Notes under the pieces: generated by a model
Seen by the model: the letters and a program-made list of their open reading frames with translations, nothing else
Database searches by the model: none
What the model was told of the DNA's origin: nothing
Program-made: the position numbers and the translations under genes
Part shown: in pieces, positions 10,379 through 24,010 of the stretch
Position numbering within the stretch: position 1 is the first letter of the stretch
Layout: each line of letters begins with the position of its first letter
Assembly: GCA_038380435.1 (NCBI GenBank)
Contig: JAWZYU010000011.1
Location: 84,916,501-84,980,500 of the forward strand
Origin: Ryuthela nishihirai
Lineage: Eukaryota; Arthropoda; Arachnida; Araneae; Heptathelidae
DNA length: 64,000 bases
Direction of reading: 5' to 3'

Positions 10379-10534
10379 GACCGTGCCTTGACGTATCCTC
10401 TGATGTGAGACCGTGCCTTGACGTGTCCTCTGACGTGCGACCGTGCCTTGACGTGTCCTCTGACGTGCGACCTTGCCTTGACGTGTCCTCTGACGTGCGA
10501 CCGTGCCTTGACGTGTCCTATGACGTGCGACCGT
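10379..10534. repeat. 30-bp tandem array, five copies
   Basis: Five units of GACCGTGCCTTGACGTGTCC followed by TCTGACGTGC, then a diverged partial unit. A 30-bp period keeps frames open, so the plus strand reads repeated PCLDVSSDVR and the minus strand repeated ARQRTRQGTV. Openness on both strands follows from the repeat and does not show that a protein is made. Confidence 0.93.
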
Positions 10535-10604
10535 GGCTTCACACGGACCATGACCTGAAGTTCCTTCCACTGCTTATTACAGGTGCGTAAATAAGTACAA
10601 ACTG

Positions 10605-10930
10605 GTTTACCTATGAGCTGCACCTTTTTACATACAATGTACTTAGTGATCAGATCATAAGGACCGCAAAGGTTCAGAGGAGGTTGGATGAAGGGAAACC
10701 ACTGGGTATCTGTTAGGATACAGATAGTAGCTCCCATCAAAGCCAACATGGTCTATAACATTTATGTCATTTGATGGACGGCGGCCTTTCCAAGCCGATC
10801 GGTGTCCCCCTATTGACCGAGGGCAGGGCGGGGAGTTTTGCGGAGAAAAATCTCAACGCTGACCCATGTAGGACTCGAACCTGGGAAATTCAGCTTATGA
10901 GCCTAGCACTTCACCGACTGAGCCTTTAAC
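10605..10930 (-). mobile_element. SINE family B, degenerate copy
   Basis: The minus-strand head lies near 10,925. The plus strand shows GGACGGCGGCCTTTCCAAGC, AATCTCAACGCTGACCC, GGACTCGAACCTGGGAA (reverse of the B box) and ACCGACTGAGCC (reverse of the A box). The tail half is diverged. Confidence 0.75.
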
Positions 10931-10934
10931 AAAA

Positions 10935-12775
10935 AAACTCAGGTTGGTGCCCTCATAGCAGTGATGGCGATTTTATGACGCGTGCCAAAGGTAACATGCA
11001 CGACGATTTTTGTTGGCACTCCATTGAGAGGTGAAGAGAAATGCGGCTAGTATAGATAGATAATTAGAAACAATGGCCACAGCAATTCAATAGATGTTTA
11101 TGGATGAATCATTGATAATAAGATGGCGACTACGTTGTTATAATTAGTTACTTATTCATTATGAATTTCAATAGTCCATCTATATGTTTAAAATATCTCG
11201 CCAAATAACTGATTACACATTTCACAAAATAATGCATCAAAAATAGACGTATTAAAGCTATCAACTGTTCACTGATTTCCTTTAAAGCACTTCTGTAAAA
11301 CTTAAAATTTAGTTAAGGTTTCTGCTTTTGCTTGAGAGAGATATTGTACTCGGTCACTTATAAAAATTCACTTCATTCTAGTAAAGGCATCGAAATGTCA
11401 GTGATGCGTTTTGATCACAGTAGTGGAAAGTAGTATGTGAGTTTGTGCGTGTGAAGGAATGATTTTAATTTTCACTTGTGTAATGGCGAGCCTAAAACTT
11501 AGTGATCCGTATCCTTACATTTGAACCGTTAATATTTTGTACTATTTGATTTGCATTTTATGATAAACTGATAGGTTTGATCCATTAGATTTTGAAAAAA
11601 TAAAGGTTTTTATTTGTTATAATGTTCAATTGTTTAATAAATTCTTCTTGCAATTAATTTTGTTTTGTGACCTGAATATAGCAGTATCGTGGCCAAAGTT
11701 TGAATTTTTGTCATAGTATGATAAAAGAAATGTTACTGCTACTTGATTCAAAATGATCAATAGTAAATCGTGGGTTTATAAGGGAGAAATCTGTCTCGCC
11801 ATGTTAAAAAATGTTTGACAACAGTGCTCTCTGCATTAGTATTATACACTGAACGGCATGTTAAGAGTAACTCATATACACAGTTAAGTAACTTCTTAAA
11901 TAAGATTTGTATGAAAGAATTTAACAAGATTAAAACGAAATATATATATAATGAGATAGCAATCAAATCTCGTAAAATCTCGGTTTTCAACAGCATTCTT
12001 TGGGTAGTTACGGAAATTCGAATACTTAACAGCAACAATGTCAATATACGCAAATAATTGACTTCGATGAGAATTTAAACAGGTCAAACGAAAGCAATAA
12101 CCGCTATGGAAACTTTACCAAGATATGTAGCTGTATTCTGTACAAAAAACATTTTTCACCCAGAAACTCCAAATTAGATCATAGTAGAAGTGTAAAACAA
12201 AATTATCTGGAGGGGTTCATGAGAGACTATACGAAATTCTAACTTTATGACACACAGTAAACCCTAAATTTAACGGACAAATTGCAGAAGGGGAGAAAAT
12301 ATCCACTAAACCAGAATATAGATGAGAGTCAGTGGGATTCTGTACAAATCAGAAAAACAAGTTAACATTTACTACTTACATTTGATAATATTATTCGAAA
12401 TAGTGAGTTCAAAGTAATTAATTATGTATTTACGTAAGCAGACGTATTTACAAACACGTCCAGCGGATCTATTGGTTCTAATTTTTCAATTAATTCTAAC
12501 TTCTATTTTATATTTCAATCTATTCCTTTACCTCTTACGCCTACGTTTCAAAACATGATTCATTAAAATTTCAACATTTTATTGTAAAATATCAGGAAAA
12601 CTCCAAAAGACGTACAGGGGCGATCCAAGATGCAACTATACACACAAAGACAAGAAACACACTCAGATACAATGGATAATAAACAATAATTCGGCACTGA
12701 CACAAATATCACACTGCACCCCTACGGCTGAGGGTCCAACCTAGAGAAGTGGAGGGAGAATATATTCAAGTACAT
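10935..12775. other. No gene recognised
   Basis: AT-rich DNA up to the satellite. Overlapping ORFs on both strands near 11,757-12,090 show no domain and look like chance openings in low-GC sequence. Confidence 0.5.
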
Positions 12776-13259
12776 ATTCCGACCGTTTCAGCTTTCTAAA
12801 TACACAACTTTTAACACTCTACACTCTGCACATATCAAACACACTAGATAACGCAATAAAAAAAAAGCAGAGTAATTAATCCGCTCTGAGATGTAATGAC
12901 TAAATGTGATCTACAGCTTCTGTTGAGAATGATTGCCATTTGGAGAAATGGCTGAATGCAGACACCTATTCAACCAATGTCTCTCGAATAACACCATCCA
13001 TTCACAGACTCATAGAGATATTTGACTCATTTCAGCTATCCTATTAACAAACTCTCACACTTTGCACTATATACAAAACAACACACTTCGTTACCTAATC
13101 AAAACGGACAAAATAACTACTCCGTTGTGCGCTCTTATAGCTGCACGCGTTCCATAAGATCTGTTGTGGGTGACTACTGTTCGTCCAAAATGCTGAACGC
13201 AGTCACCTATTCAACCAGTGACCCTCACCTACAAGTTAACAGATTAAAACACATATTTA

Positions 13260-15875
13260 TCTGATTTTACCCTTTGATTAACAGCTTTAACACTTTCCAC
13301 TAGGTATACAACAACACACTTCAAAGACAATCAAAAGGATTAACTTAACTACTCCGATGTGTGCTATAATGGCTGCACGGGTACTATATCTTCTGCTGAG
13401 GGTGATTGCTGTTCGTCCATATGGCTGAACGCAGTCACCTATTCAACCAGTGACCATCAGATACACATTAACAGATAAAAATACGTATTTGTCTGATTTC
13501 ACCATTTGAATAACAGCTTTAACACTTTCCACTAGGTACAGAACAACGCACTTAAACGATATTCAAAAGGGATAATATAACTAATCCAATGTGAGCTATA
13601 ATGGCTGCACGCGTTCTATATCTTTTGTTGAAGGTGATTGCTATTCGTCCAAAGGGCTGAACTCTGTCACCTATTCAACCAGTGAACATCAAATACACAT
13701 TAACAGATTAAATTACGTATTTGCCTGATTTCACCATTTGAATAACAGCTTTAACACTTTCCACTAGGTACACAACAACACACTTAAACGATATTCAAAA
13801 GGGATAATATAACTAATCTAATGTGAGCTCTAATGGCTGCACGCGTTCTATATCTTTCGTTGAAGATGATTGCTGTTCGTCCAAAGGGCTGAACGCAGTC
13901 ACCTATTCAACCAGTGACCATCAGGTACACATTAACAGATTAAAATACGTATTTGTCTGATTTCACCATTTGAATAACAGCTTTAACACTCTCCACTAGG
14001 TACACAACAACACACTTAAACGATATTCAAAAGGGATAATATAACTAATCTAATGTGAGCTCTAATGGCTGCACGCGTTCTATATCTTTCGTTGAAGATG
14101 ATTGCTGTTCGTCCAAAGGGCTGAACGCAGTCACCTATTCAACCAGTGACCATCAGGTACACATTAACAGATTAAAATACGCATTTGTCTGATTTCACCA
14201 TTTGAATAACAGCTTTAACACTCTCCACTAGGTACACAACAACACACTTAAACGATATTCAAAAAGGATAATATAACTAATCTAATGTGAGCTATAATGG
14301 CTGCACGCGTTCTTTATCTTTCGTTGAAGGTGATTGCTGTTCATCCAAAGGGCTGAACGCTGTCACCTAGTCAACCAGTGAACATCAGATACACATTAAC
14401 AGATTAAAATACGTATTTGTCTGATTTCACCGTTTGAATAGCAGCTTTAACACTTTCCACTAGGTACACAACAACACACTTAAACGATATTCAAAAGGGA
14501 TAATATAACTAATCTAATGTGAGCTATAATGGCTGTACGCGTTCTATATCTTTTGTTGAAGGTGATTGCTGTTCGTCCAAAGGGCTGAACGTAGTCAACT
14601 ATTCAATCAGTGACCATCAGATACATATAATATCAGATAAAAATACGTATTTGTCTGATTTCACCATTTGAATAACAGCTTTAACACTTTCCATTAAGTA
14701 CACAACATCACACTTAAACGATATTCAAAAGGGATAATATAACTAATCTAATGTGAGCTATAATGGCTGCACGCGTTCTATGTCTTTTGTTGAAGGTGAT
14801 TGCTGTTCGTCCAAAGGGCTGAACGCTGTCACCTATTCAACCAGTGAACATCAGATACACATTAACAGATTAAAATACGTATTTGTCTGATTTCACCATT
14901 TGAATAACAGCTTTAACACTTTCCATTAGGTACACAACAACACACTTAAACGATATTCAAAAGGGATAATATAACTAATCTAATGTGAGCTATAATGGCT
15001 GTAGGGGGTTCAATATCTTTTGTTGAAGGTGATTGCTGTTCGTCCAAAGGGCTGAACGCAGTCAAATATTCAACCAGTGACCATCAGATACGCATTAACA
15101 GATTAAAATACGTATTTGTCTGATTTCACCATTTGAATAACAGCTTTAACACTTTCCACTAGGTACACAACAACGCACTTAAACGATATTCAAAAGGCAT
15201 AATATAACTAATCTAATGGAAGCTATAATGACTGCACGCGTTCTATATCTTTCGTTGAAGGTGATTGCTATTCGTCCAAAGGGCTGAACGCTGTCACCTA
15301 TTCAACCAGTGAACATCAAATACACATTAACAGATTAAAATAGGTATTTGTCTGATTTCACCATTTGAATAACAGCTTTAACACTTTCCACTAGGAACAC
15401 AACAACACACTTAAACGATATTTAAAAGGGATAATATAACTAATCCAATATGAGCTATAATGCTTGCACGCGTTCTATATCTTTTGTTGAAGGTGATTGC
15501 TGTTCGTCCAAAGGGCTGAACGCAGTCAATTATTCAATCAGTGACCATCAGATACATATAGTATCAGATAAAAATATGTATTTGTCTGATTTCACCATTT
15601 GAATAACAGCTTTAACACTTTCCATTAAGTACACAATATCACACTTAAACGATATTCAAAAGGGATAATATAACTAATCTAATGTGAGCTATAATGGCTG
15701 CACGCGTTCTATGTCTTTTGTTGAAGGTGATTGCTGTTCGTCCAAAGGGCTGAACGCAGTCACCTATTCAACCAGTGAACATCAGATACACATTAACAGA
15801 TTAAAATACGTATTTGTCTGATTTCACACTTTGATTATCAGCTTTAACATTTTGCATTAGGTACACATCAACACA
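13260..15875. repeat. Satellite subfamily A block
   Basis: Eleven or so monomers distinguished by CACTTAAACGATATTCAAAA, GGGATAATATAACTAATCTA and CACCATTTGAATAACAGC in place of the subfamily B forms. Period is 232 bp. Confidence 0.9.
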
Positions 15876-16089
15876 ATAATAATAATAAAAATAAATACCC
15901 CCTCAAGCAGCTGCTTGCCACAGAGGTCTGACAGGAGCTTGTCAGTTTATATGCCAGATTAGAAGGTCTGAGAGGATGGCAGGATCTCAGCAGAAAAACG
16001 ACACATACATCCACTCCTTACATGGGGCTCGAACCCAGGTCCCTTAGAACACTAGCCAAGCGCGCTAACCACTCGGCCAATGGACGGCT
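15876..16089 (-). mobile_element. SINE family A within the satellite
   Basis: Full-length copy with its head at 16,060-16,089 (reverse B box GGGCTCGAACCCAGG). It interrupts a monomer between ACATCAACAC and ACTAAGACG with at most one duplicated base, so a normal target duplication is missing. It marks the change from subfamily A to subfamily B. Confidence 0.9.
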
Positions 16090-17104
16090 ACTAAGACGCT
16101 AATTAATAGCGATAATTTAATTATTCCGCTGTGCGCTATAATGCCTGCACGCGTTCTATATCTTTTGCTGAGGGTGATTGCTGTTCGTCCAAAGGGCTGA
16201 ACGCAGTCACTTATTCAACCAGTAACCCTCAGGTACATATTAACAGATTAAAATACGTATTTGTCTGATTTCACACTTTGATTATGAGCTTTAACCTTTT
16301 CCATTAGGTACACATCAACACACTGAAACGCCAATTAATAGAGATAATTTAATTATTCCGCTGTGCGCTATAATGGCTGCACGCGTTGTATATATTATGA
16401 TGAAGGTGATTGCTGTTCGTCCAAAGGGCTGAACGAGGTCACTTATTCAACCAGTGACCCCCAGGTACATATTAACAGATTAAAATATGTATTTGTCTCA
16501 TTTCACCCTTTGATTATCAGCTTTAACCTTTTGCATTAGGTACACATCAATACACTAAGACGCAAATTAATAGGGATAATTTAATTATTCTGCTGTGTGC
16601 TATAATGGCTGCACGCGATCTATATCTTCTGTTTAGGGTGATTGCTGTTCGTCCAAAGGGCTACGCGCAGTCACTTATTCAACAAGTGACTCCCAGGTAC
16701 ATATTAACAGATTCAAATACGTATTTGTCTTATTTCACAGTTTGATTATCAACTTTAATGTTTTCAATTAGGTACACCTTAACACACTAAGACGCCAATC
16801 AATAGGGATAATTTAATTATTCCTCTGTGCGCTATAATGTTTGCACGCGTTCTATATATTCTGTTGAGGGTGATTGCTGTTCGTCCAAAGGGCTGAACGC
16901 AATCACTTATTCAACCAGTGAACCCCAGGTACATATTAACAGATTAAAATGCGTATTTGTCTCATTTCATATTTTGATTCACAACTTTAACCTTTTCCAT
17001 TAGGTACACATCAACACTCTAAGACGCCAATCAATAGGGATAATTTAATTATTCCGCTGTGCGCTATAGTGGCTGCACGCGTTCTATATCTTCTGTTGAG
17101 GGTG

Positions 17105-17335
17105 TGGGGTTCAACCAGTGACCATCAGATACATATAATATCAGATAAAAATAGGTATTTGTCTGATTTCACCATTTGAATAACAGCTCTAACACTTTCC
17201 ATTAAGTACACAACATCACTCTTAAACGATATTCAAAAGGGATAATATAACTTATCTAATGTGAGCTATAATGGCTGCACGCGTTCTATGTCTTTTGTTG
17301 AAGGTGATTGCTGTTCATCCAAAGGGCTGAACGCA
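17105..17335. repeat. Subfamily A monomer inside the B block
   Basis: A single A-type monomer follows a truncated B monomer at the junction GAGGGTGTGGGGTTCAACC. Its rare variants (ACATATAATATCAGAT, CCATTAAGTACACAACATCA) match the A monomer at about 14,605-14,815. Confidence 0.85.
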
Positions 17336-18419
17336 GTCACTTATTCAACCAGTGACCCCCCAGATACATATTAACAGATTAAAATAGGTATTTGTCTGAT
17401 TTCACACTTTGATTATCAGCTTTAACCTTTTCCATTAGGTACACATCAACACACTAATACGCTAATCAATAGGGATAATGTAATTATTCCGCTGTGCGCT
17501 ATAATGGCTGCACACGTTCTATATCTTCTGTGGAGGGTGACTGCTGTTCGTCCAAAGGGCTGAACGCAGTCACTTATTCAACCAGTGACACACAGGTACA
17601 TATTAACAGATTAAAATACGTATTTCTCGGATTTCACACTATGATTATCAACTTTAACATTTTCCATTCGGTACAAATCGACACACTAAGATGCCAATCA
17701 ATAGGGGTAATGTAATTATTCCGCTATGCGCTCTAATGGCTGCACGCTTTCTATATCTTCTGTTGAGGGTAACTGCTGTTCGTCCAAAGGGCTGAACGAA
17801 GTAACTTATTCAACCAGTGACCCCTGTGTACATATTAACAGATTAAAATAGGTATTTGTCTGATTTCACACTTTGATTATCAGATTTAAACTTTTCCATT
17901 AGGTACACATCAATACACTAAGACGCCAATTAATAGGGATTATTTAATTATTCCGCTGTGCGCCGTAATGGCTGCACGCGTAATATATCTTCTGTTGCGG
18001 GTGATTGCTGTTCGTCCAAAGGGCTGAACGCAGTCACTTATTCAACAAGTGACCCCCAGGTACATATTAACAGATTAAAATACGTATTTGTCTGATTTCA
18101 CACTTTGATTATCAGCTTTAAACTTTTCCATTAGGTACACATCAACACACTAAGACGCCAATCAATAGGGATAATTCAATTATTCCGCTGTGCGATATAA
18201 TGGCTGCACGCGATCTATATCTTCTGTTGAGGGTGATTGCTGTTCGTCCAAAGGGCTGAACGCAGTCACTTATTCAACCAGTGCCGCCCCCCATACATAC
18301 TAACAGATTCAAATATGTATTTGTCTGATTTCACCCTTTGATTATCAGCTTTAACCTTTTGAATTAGGTACACATCAACACACTAAGACGCCAATAAATA
18401 GGGATAATTTAATTATTCC

Positions 18420-18960
18420 GCTGTGCGCTATAATGGCTGCACGCGTTTTATATCTTCTGTTGAGGGTGATTGCTGTTCGTCCAAATGGCTGAACGCAGTC
18501 TCGTATTCAACCAGTGACCCCTAGTTGCATATTAACAGATTTAAATACGTATTTGTCTGATTTCACACTTTGATTATCAGCTTTAAACTTTTGCATTAGG
18601 TACACATCAACACACTAAGACACCAATCAATAGGGATAATTTAATTATTCCGCTGTGCGCTATAATGGCTGCACTCGTTCTATATCTTCTCTTGAGGGTG
18701 ATTGCTGTTCGTCCAAATGGCTGAACGCAGTCACTTATTTAACCAGTGACCCCCAGTGGCATATTAACAGAATAAAATACGTATTTGTCTGATTTCACAA
18801 TTTGATTATCAGCTTTAACCTTTTGCATTAGGTACACATGAACAAACTAAGACGACAATCAGTGGGGATAATTTAATTTTTCCGCTGTGCGCTATAATGG
18901 CTGCACGCGTTTTATATCTTCTGCTGAGGGTGATTGCTGTTCGTCCAAAGGGCTGAACGC
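18420..18960. repeat. Segment duplicated about 3.0 kb away
   Basis: The rare variant CAGTCTCGTATTCAACC with AGTTGCATATTAACAGATTT at 18,495-18,545 recurs with its neighbours at 21,512 and again at 22,208. Offsets are 3,017 bp (13 monomers) and a further 696 bp (3 monomers). Confidence 0.85.
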
Positions 18961-21900
18961 AGTCACTTATTCAACCAGTGACCCCCAGGTACATATTAAG
19001 AGATTAAAATACGTATTTGTCTGATTTCACACTTTGATTATCAGCTTTAACCTTTTGCATTAGGTACACATCAACACACTAAGACGGCAATAAATAGGGA
19101 TAATTTAATTATTCCGCTGTGCGCTATAATGGCTGCAGGCGTTTTATATCTTCTGCTGAGGGTGATTGCTGTTCGTCCAAAGGGCTGAACGCAGTCACTT
19201 ATTCAACCAGTGCACCCCCAGGTACATACTAACAGATTCAAATATGTATTTGTCTGATTTCACCCTTTGATTATCAGCTTTAAACTTTTCCATTAGGTAC
19301 ACATCAACACACTAAGACGCCAACCAATAGGGATAATTTAATTATTCCGCTGTGCGCTATAATGGCTGCACGCGTTTTATATCTTCTGTTGAGGGTGATT
19401 GCTGTTTGTCCAAAAGGCTGAACGCAGTCACTTATTCAACCAGTGACCCCCAGGTACATATTAAGAGATTAAAATACGTATTTGTCTGATTTCACACTTT
19501 GATTATCAGCTTTAACCTTTTGCATTAGGTACACATCAACACACTAAGACGCCAATCAATAGGGATAATTTAATTATTCCGCTGTGCGCTATAATGGCTG
19601 CAGGCGTTTTATATCTTCTGTTGAGGATGATTGCTGTTCGTCCAAAGGGCTGAACGCAGTCACTTATTCAACCAGTGACCCCGAGGTACATATTAGCAGA
19701 TTAAAATAGGTATTTGTCTGATTTCACACTTTGATTATCAGCTTTAAACTTTTGCATTAGGTACACATCAACACACTAAGACGCCAATTAATAGGGATAA
19801 TTTAATTATTCCGCTGTGCGCTATAATGGCTGCACGCGTTCTATATCTTCTGTTGAGGGTGATTGCTGTTCGTCCAAAGGGCTGAACACATTCACGTATT
19901 CAACCAGTGACCCCCAGGTACATATTAACAGATTAAAATACGTATTTGTCTGATTTCACACTGTGATTATGAGCTTTAACTTTTTCCATTAGCTACACAT
20001 CAACACACTAAGACGCCAATCAGTAGGGATAATTTAATTATTCCGCTGTGTGCTATAATGGCTGCACGCGTTTTATATCTTCTGTTGAGGCTAATTGCTC
20101 TTCGTCCAAAGGGCACAACGCAGTCACGTATCCAACCAGTGACCCCCAGGTACATATTAACAGATTAAAATACGCATTTGTCTGATTTCACACTTTGATT
20201 ATCAGCTTTAACCTTTTACATTAGTTACACATCAACACACTAAGACGCCAATCAGTAGGGATAATTTAATGATTCCGCTGTGCGCTATAATGGCTGCACG
20301 CGTTCTATATCTTCTGTTGAGGGTGATTGCTGTTCGTCCAAAGGGCTGAAAGCAGTCACGTACTCAACCAGTGACCTCCCAGGTACATATTAACAGATTA
20401 AAATACGTATTTGTCTGATTTCACACTTTGATTATCAGCTTTAACCTTTTCCATTAGGTACACATCAACACACTAAGACGCCAATCAGTAGGGATAATTT
20501 AATTATTCCGCTGTGCGCTATAATGGCTGCACGCGTTATATATCTTCTGTTGAGGGTGATTGCTGTTCGTCCAAAGGGCTGAACGCAGTCAGGTATTCAA
20601 CCAGTGACCCCCAGGTACATATTAACAGATTAAAATACGTATTTGTCTGACTTCACACTTTGATTATGAGCTTTAACCTTTTCCATTAGGTACACATCAA
20701 CACACTAAGACGCCAATCAGTAGAGATAATTTAATTATTCCGCCGTGGCTATAATGGCTGCACGCGTTTTATATCTTCTGTTGAGGATGATTGCTGTTCG
20801 TCCAAAGGGCTGAACGCAGTCACGTATTCAACCAGTGACCCACAGGTACATATTAACAGATTAAAATACGTATTTGTCTGATTTCACACTTTGATTATCA
20901 GCTTTAACCTTTTCCATTAGTTACACATCAACACACTAAGACGCCAATCAGTAGGGATAATTTAATGATTCCGCTGTGCGCTATAATGGATGCACGCGTT
21001 CTATATCTTCCGTTGAAGGTGATTGCTGTTCGTCCAAAGGGCTGAACGCAGTCACTTATTCAACCAGTGGCCCCCAGGTACATATTAACAGATTAAAATA
21101 CGTATTTGTCTGATTTCACACTTTGATTATCAGCTTTAATTTTTTGCATTAGGTACACATCAACACACTAAGACACCAATTAATAGGGATAATTTAATTA
21201 TTCCGCTGTGCGCTATAATGGCTGCACGCGTTCTATATCTTCTGTTGAGAGTGATTGCTGTTCGTCCAAAGGGCTGAACGCAGTCACTTATTCAACAAGT
21301 GACCCCGAGGTACATATTAACAAATTAAAATACGTATTTGTCTGATTTCACACTTTGATTATCAGCTTTAACCTTTTGCAATAGGTACACATCAACACAC
21401 TAAGACGCCAATTAATAGGGATAATTTAATTATTCCGCTGTGCGCTATAATGGCTGCACGCGTTTTATATCTTCTGTTGAGGGTGATTGCTGTTCGTCCA
21501 AAGGGCTGAACGCAGTCTCGTATTCAACCAGTGACCCCTAGTTGCATATTAACAGATTTAAATACGTATTTGTCTGATTTCACACTTTGATTATCAGCTT
21601 TAAACTTTTGCATTAGGTACACATCAACACACTAAGACACCAATCAATAGGGATAATTTAATTATTCCGCTGTGCGCTATAATGGCTGCACGCGTTCTAT
21701 ATCTTCTCTTGAGGGTGATTGCTGTTCGCCCAAATGGCTGAACGCAGTCACTTATTTAACCAGTGACCCCCAGTGGCATATTAACAGAATAAAATACGTA
21801 TTTGTCTGATTTCACAATTTGATTATCAGCTTTAACGTTTTGCATTAGGTACACATCAACAAACTAAGACGCCAATCAGTGGGGATAATTTAATTATTCC

Positions 21901-22619
21901 GCTGCGCGCTATAATGGCTTCACGCGTTTTATATCTTCTGCTGAGGGTGATTGCTGTTCGTCCAAAGGGCTGAACGCAGTCACTTATTCAACCAGTGACC
22001 CCCAGGTACATATTAACAGATTAAAATACGTATTTGTCTGATTTCACACTGTGATTATGAGCTTTAACTTTTTACATTAGCTACACATCAACACACTAAG
22101 ACGCCAATCAGTAGGGATAATTTAATTATTCCGCTGTGCGCTATAATGGCTGCACGCGTTTTATATCTTCTGTTGAGGGTGATTGCTGTTCGTCCAAAGG
22201 GCTGAACGCAGTCTCGTATTCAACCAGTGACCCCTAGTTGCATATTAACAGATTTAAATACGTATTTGTCTGATTTCACACTTTGATTATCAGCTTTAAA
22301 CTTTTCCATTAGGTACACATCAACACACTAAGACGCCAACCAATAGGGATAATTTAATTATTCCGCTGTGCGCTATAATGGCTGCACGCGTTTTATATCT
22401 TCTGTTGAGGGTGATTGCTGTTTGTCCAAAAGGCTGAACTCAGTCACTTATTGAACCAGTCATCCCCAGTTGCATATTAACAGAATAAAATACGTATTTG
22501 TCTGATTTCACACTTTGATTATCAGCTTTAACCTTTTGCATTAGGTACACATCAACACACTAAGACGCCAATCAATAGGGAAAATTTAATTATTCCGCTG
22601 TGCGCTATAATGGCTGCAC

Positions 22620-24010
22620 GCGTTTTATATCTTCTGTTGAGGATGATTGCTGTTCGTCCAAAGGGCTGAACGCAGTCACTTATTCAACCAGTGACCCCCA
22701 GGTACATATTAACAGATTAAAATACGTATTTGTCTGATTTCACACTGTGATTATGAGCTTTAACTTTTTACATTAGCTACACATCAACACACTAAGACGC
22801 CAATCAGTAGGGATAATTTAATTATTCCGCTGTGCGCTATAATGGCTGCACGCGTTTTATATCTTCTGTTGAGGCTGATTGCTCTTCGTCCAAAGGGCAC
22901 AACGCAGTCACGTATTCAACCAGTGACCCCCAGGTACATATTAACAGATTAAAATACGTATTTGTCTGATTTCACACTTTGATTATCAGCTTTAACCTTT
23001 TACATTAGTTACACATCAACACACTAAGACGCCAATCAGTAGGGATAATTTAATGATTCCGCTGTGCGCTATAATGGCTGCACGCGTTATATATCTTCTG
23101 TTGAGGGTGATTGCTGTTCGTCCAAAGGGCTGAACGCAGTCAGGTATTCAACCAGTGACCCCCAGGTACATATTAACAGATTAAAATACGTATTTGTCTG
23201 ATTTCACACTTTGATTATGAGCTTTAACCTTTTCCATTAGGTACACATCAACACACTAAGACGCCAATCAGTAGGGATAATTTAATTATTCCGCCGTGGC
23301 TATAATGGCTGCACGCGTTTTATATCTTCTGTTGAGGATGATTGCTGTTCGTCCAAAGGGCTGAACGCAGTCACTTATTCAACCAGTGACCCCCAGGTAC
23401 ATATTAACAGATTAAAATACGTATTTGTCTGATTTCACACTGTGATTATGAGCTTTAACTTTTTACATTAGCTACACATCAACACACTAAGACGCCAATC
23501 AGTAGGGATAATTTAATTATTCCGCTGTGCGCTATAATGGCTGCACGCGTTTTATATCTTCTGTTGAGGCTGATTGCTCTTCGTCCAAAGGGCACAACGC
23601 AGTCACGTATTCAACCAGTGACCCCCAGGTACATATTAACAGATTAAAATACGTATTTGTCTGATTTCACACTTTGATTATCAGCTTTAACCTTTTACAT
23701 TAGTTACACATCAACACACTAAGACGCCAATCAGTAGGGATAATTTAATGATTCCGCTGTGCGCTATAATGGCTGCACGCGTTATATATCTTCTGTTGAG
23801 GGTGATTGCTGTTCGTCCAAAGGGCTGAACGCAGTCAGGTATTCAACCAGTGACCCCCAGGTACATATTAACAGATTAAAATACGTATTTGTCTGATTTC
23901 ACACTTTGATTATGAGCTTTAACCTTTTCCATTAGGTACACATCAACACACTAAGACGCCAATCAGTAGGGATAATTTAATTATTCCGCCGTGGCTATAA
24001 TGGCTGCACG
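22620..24010. repeat. Three-monomer higher-order repeat, two copies
   Basis: About 695 bp starting near 22,620 is repeated with essentially no change from near 23,315. Shared rare variants include CACTGTGATTATGAGC, GAGGCTGATTGCTCTTCG and GCACAACGCAGTCACG. The unit is three monomers long. Confidence 0.88.
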
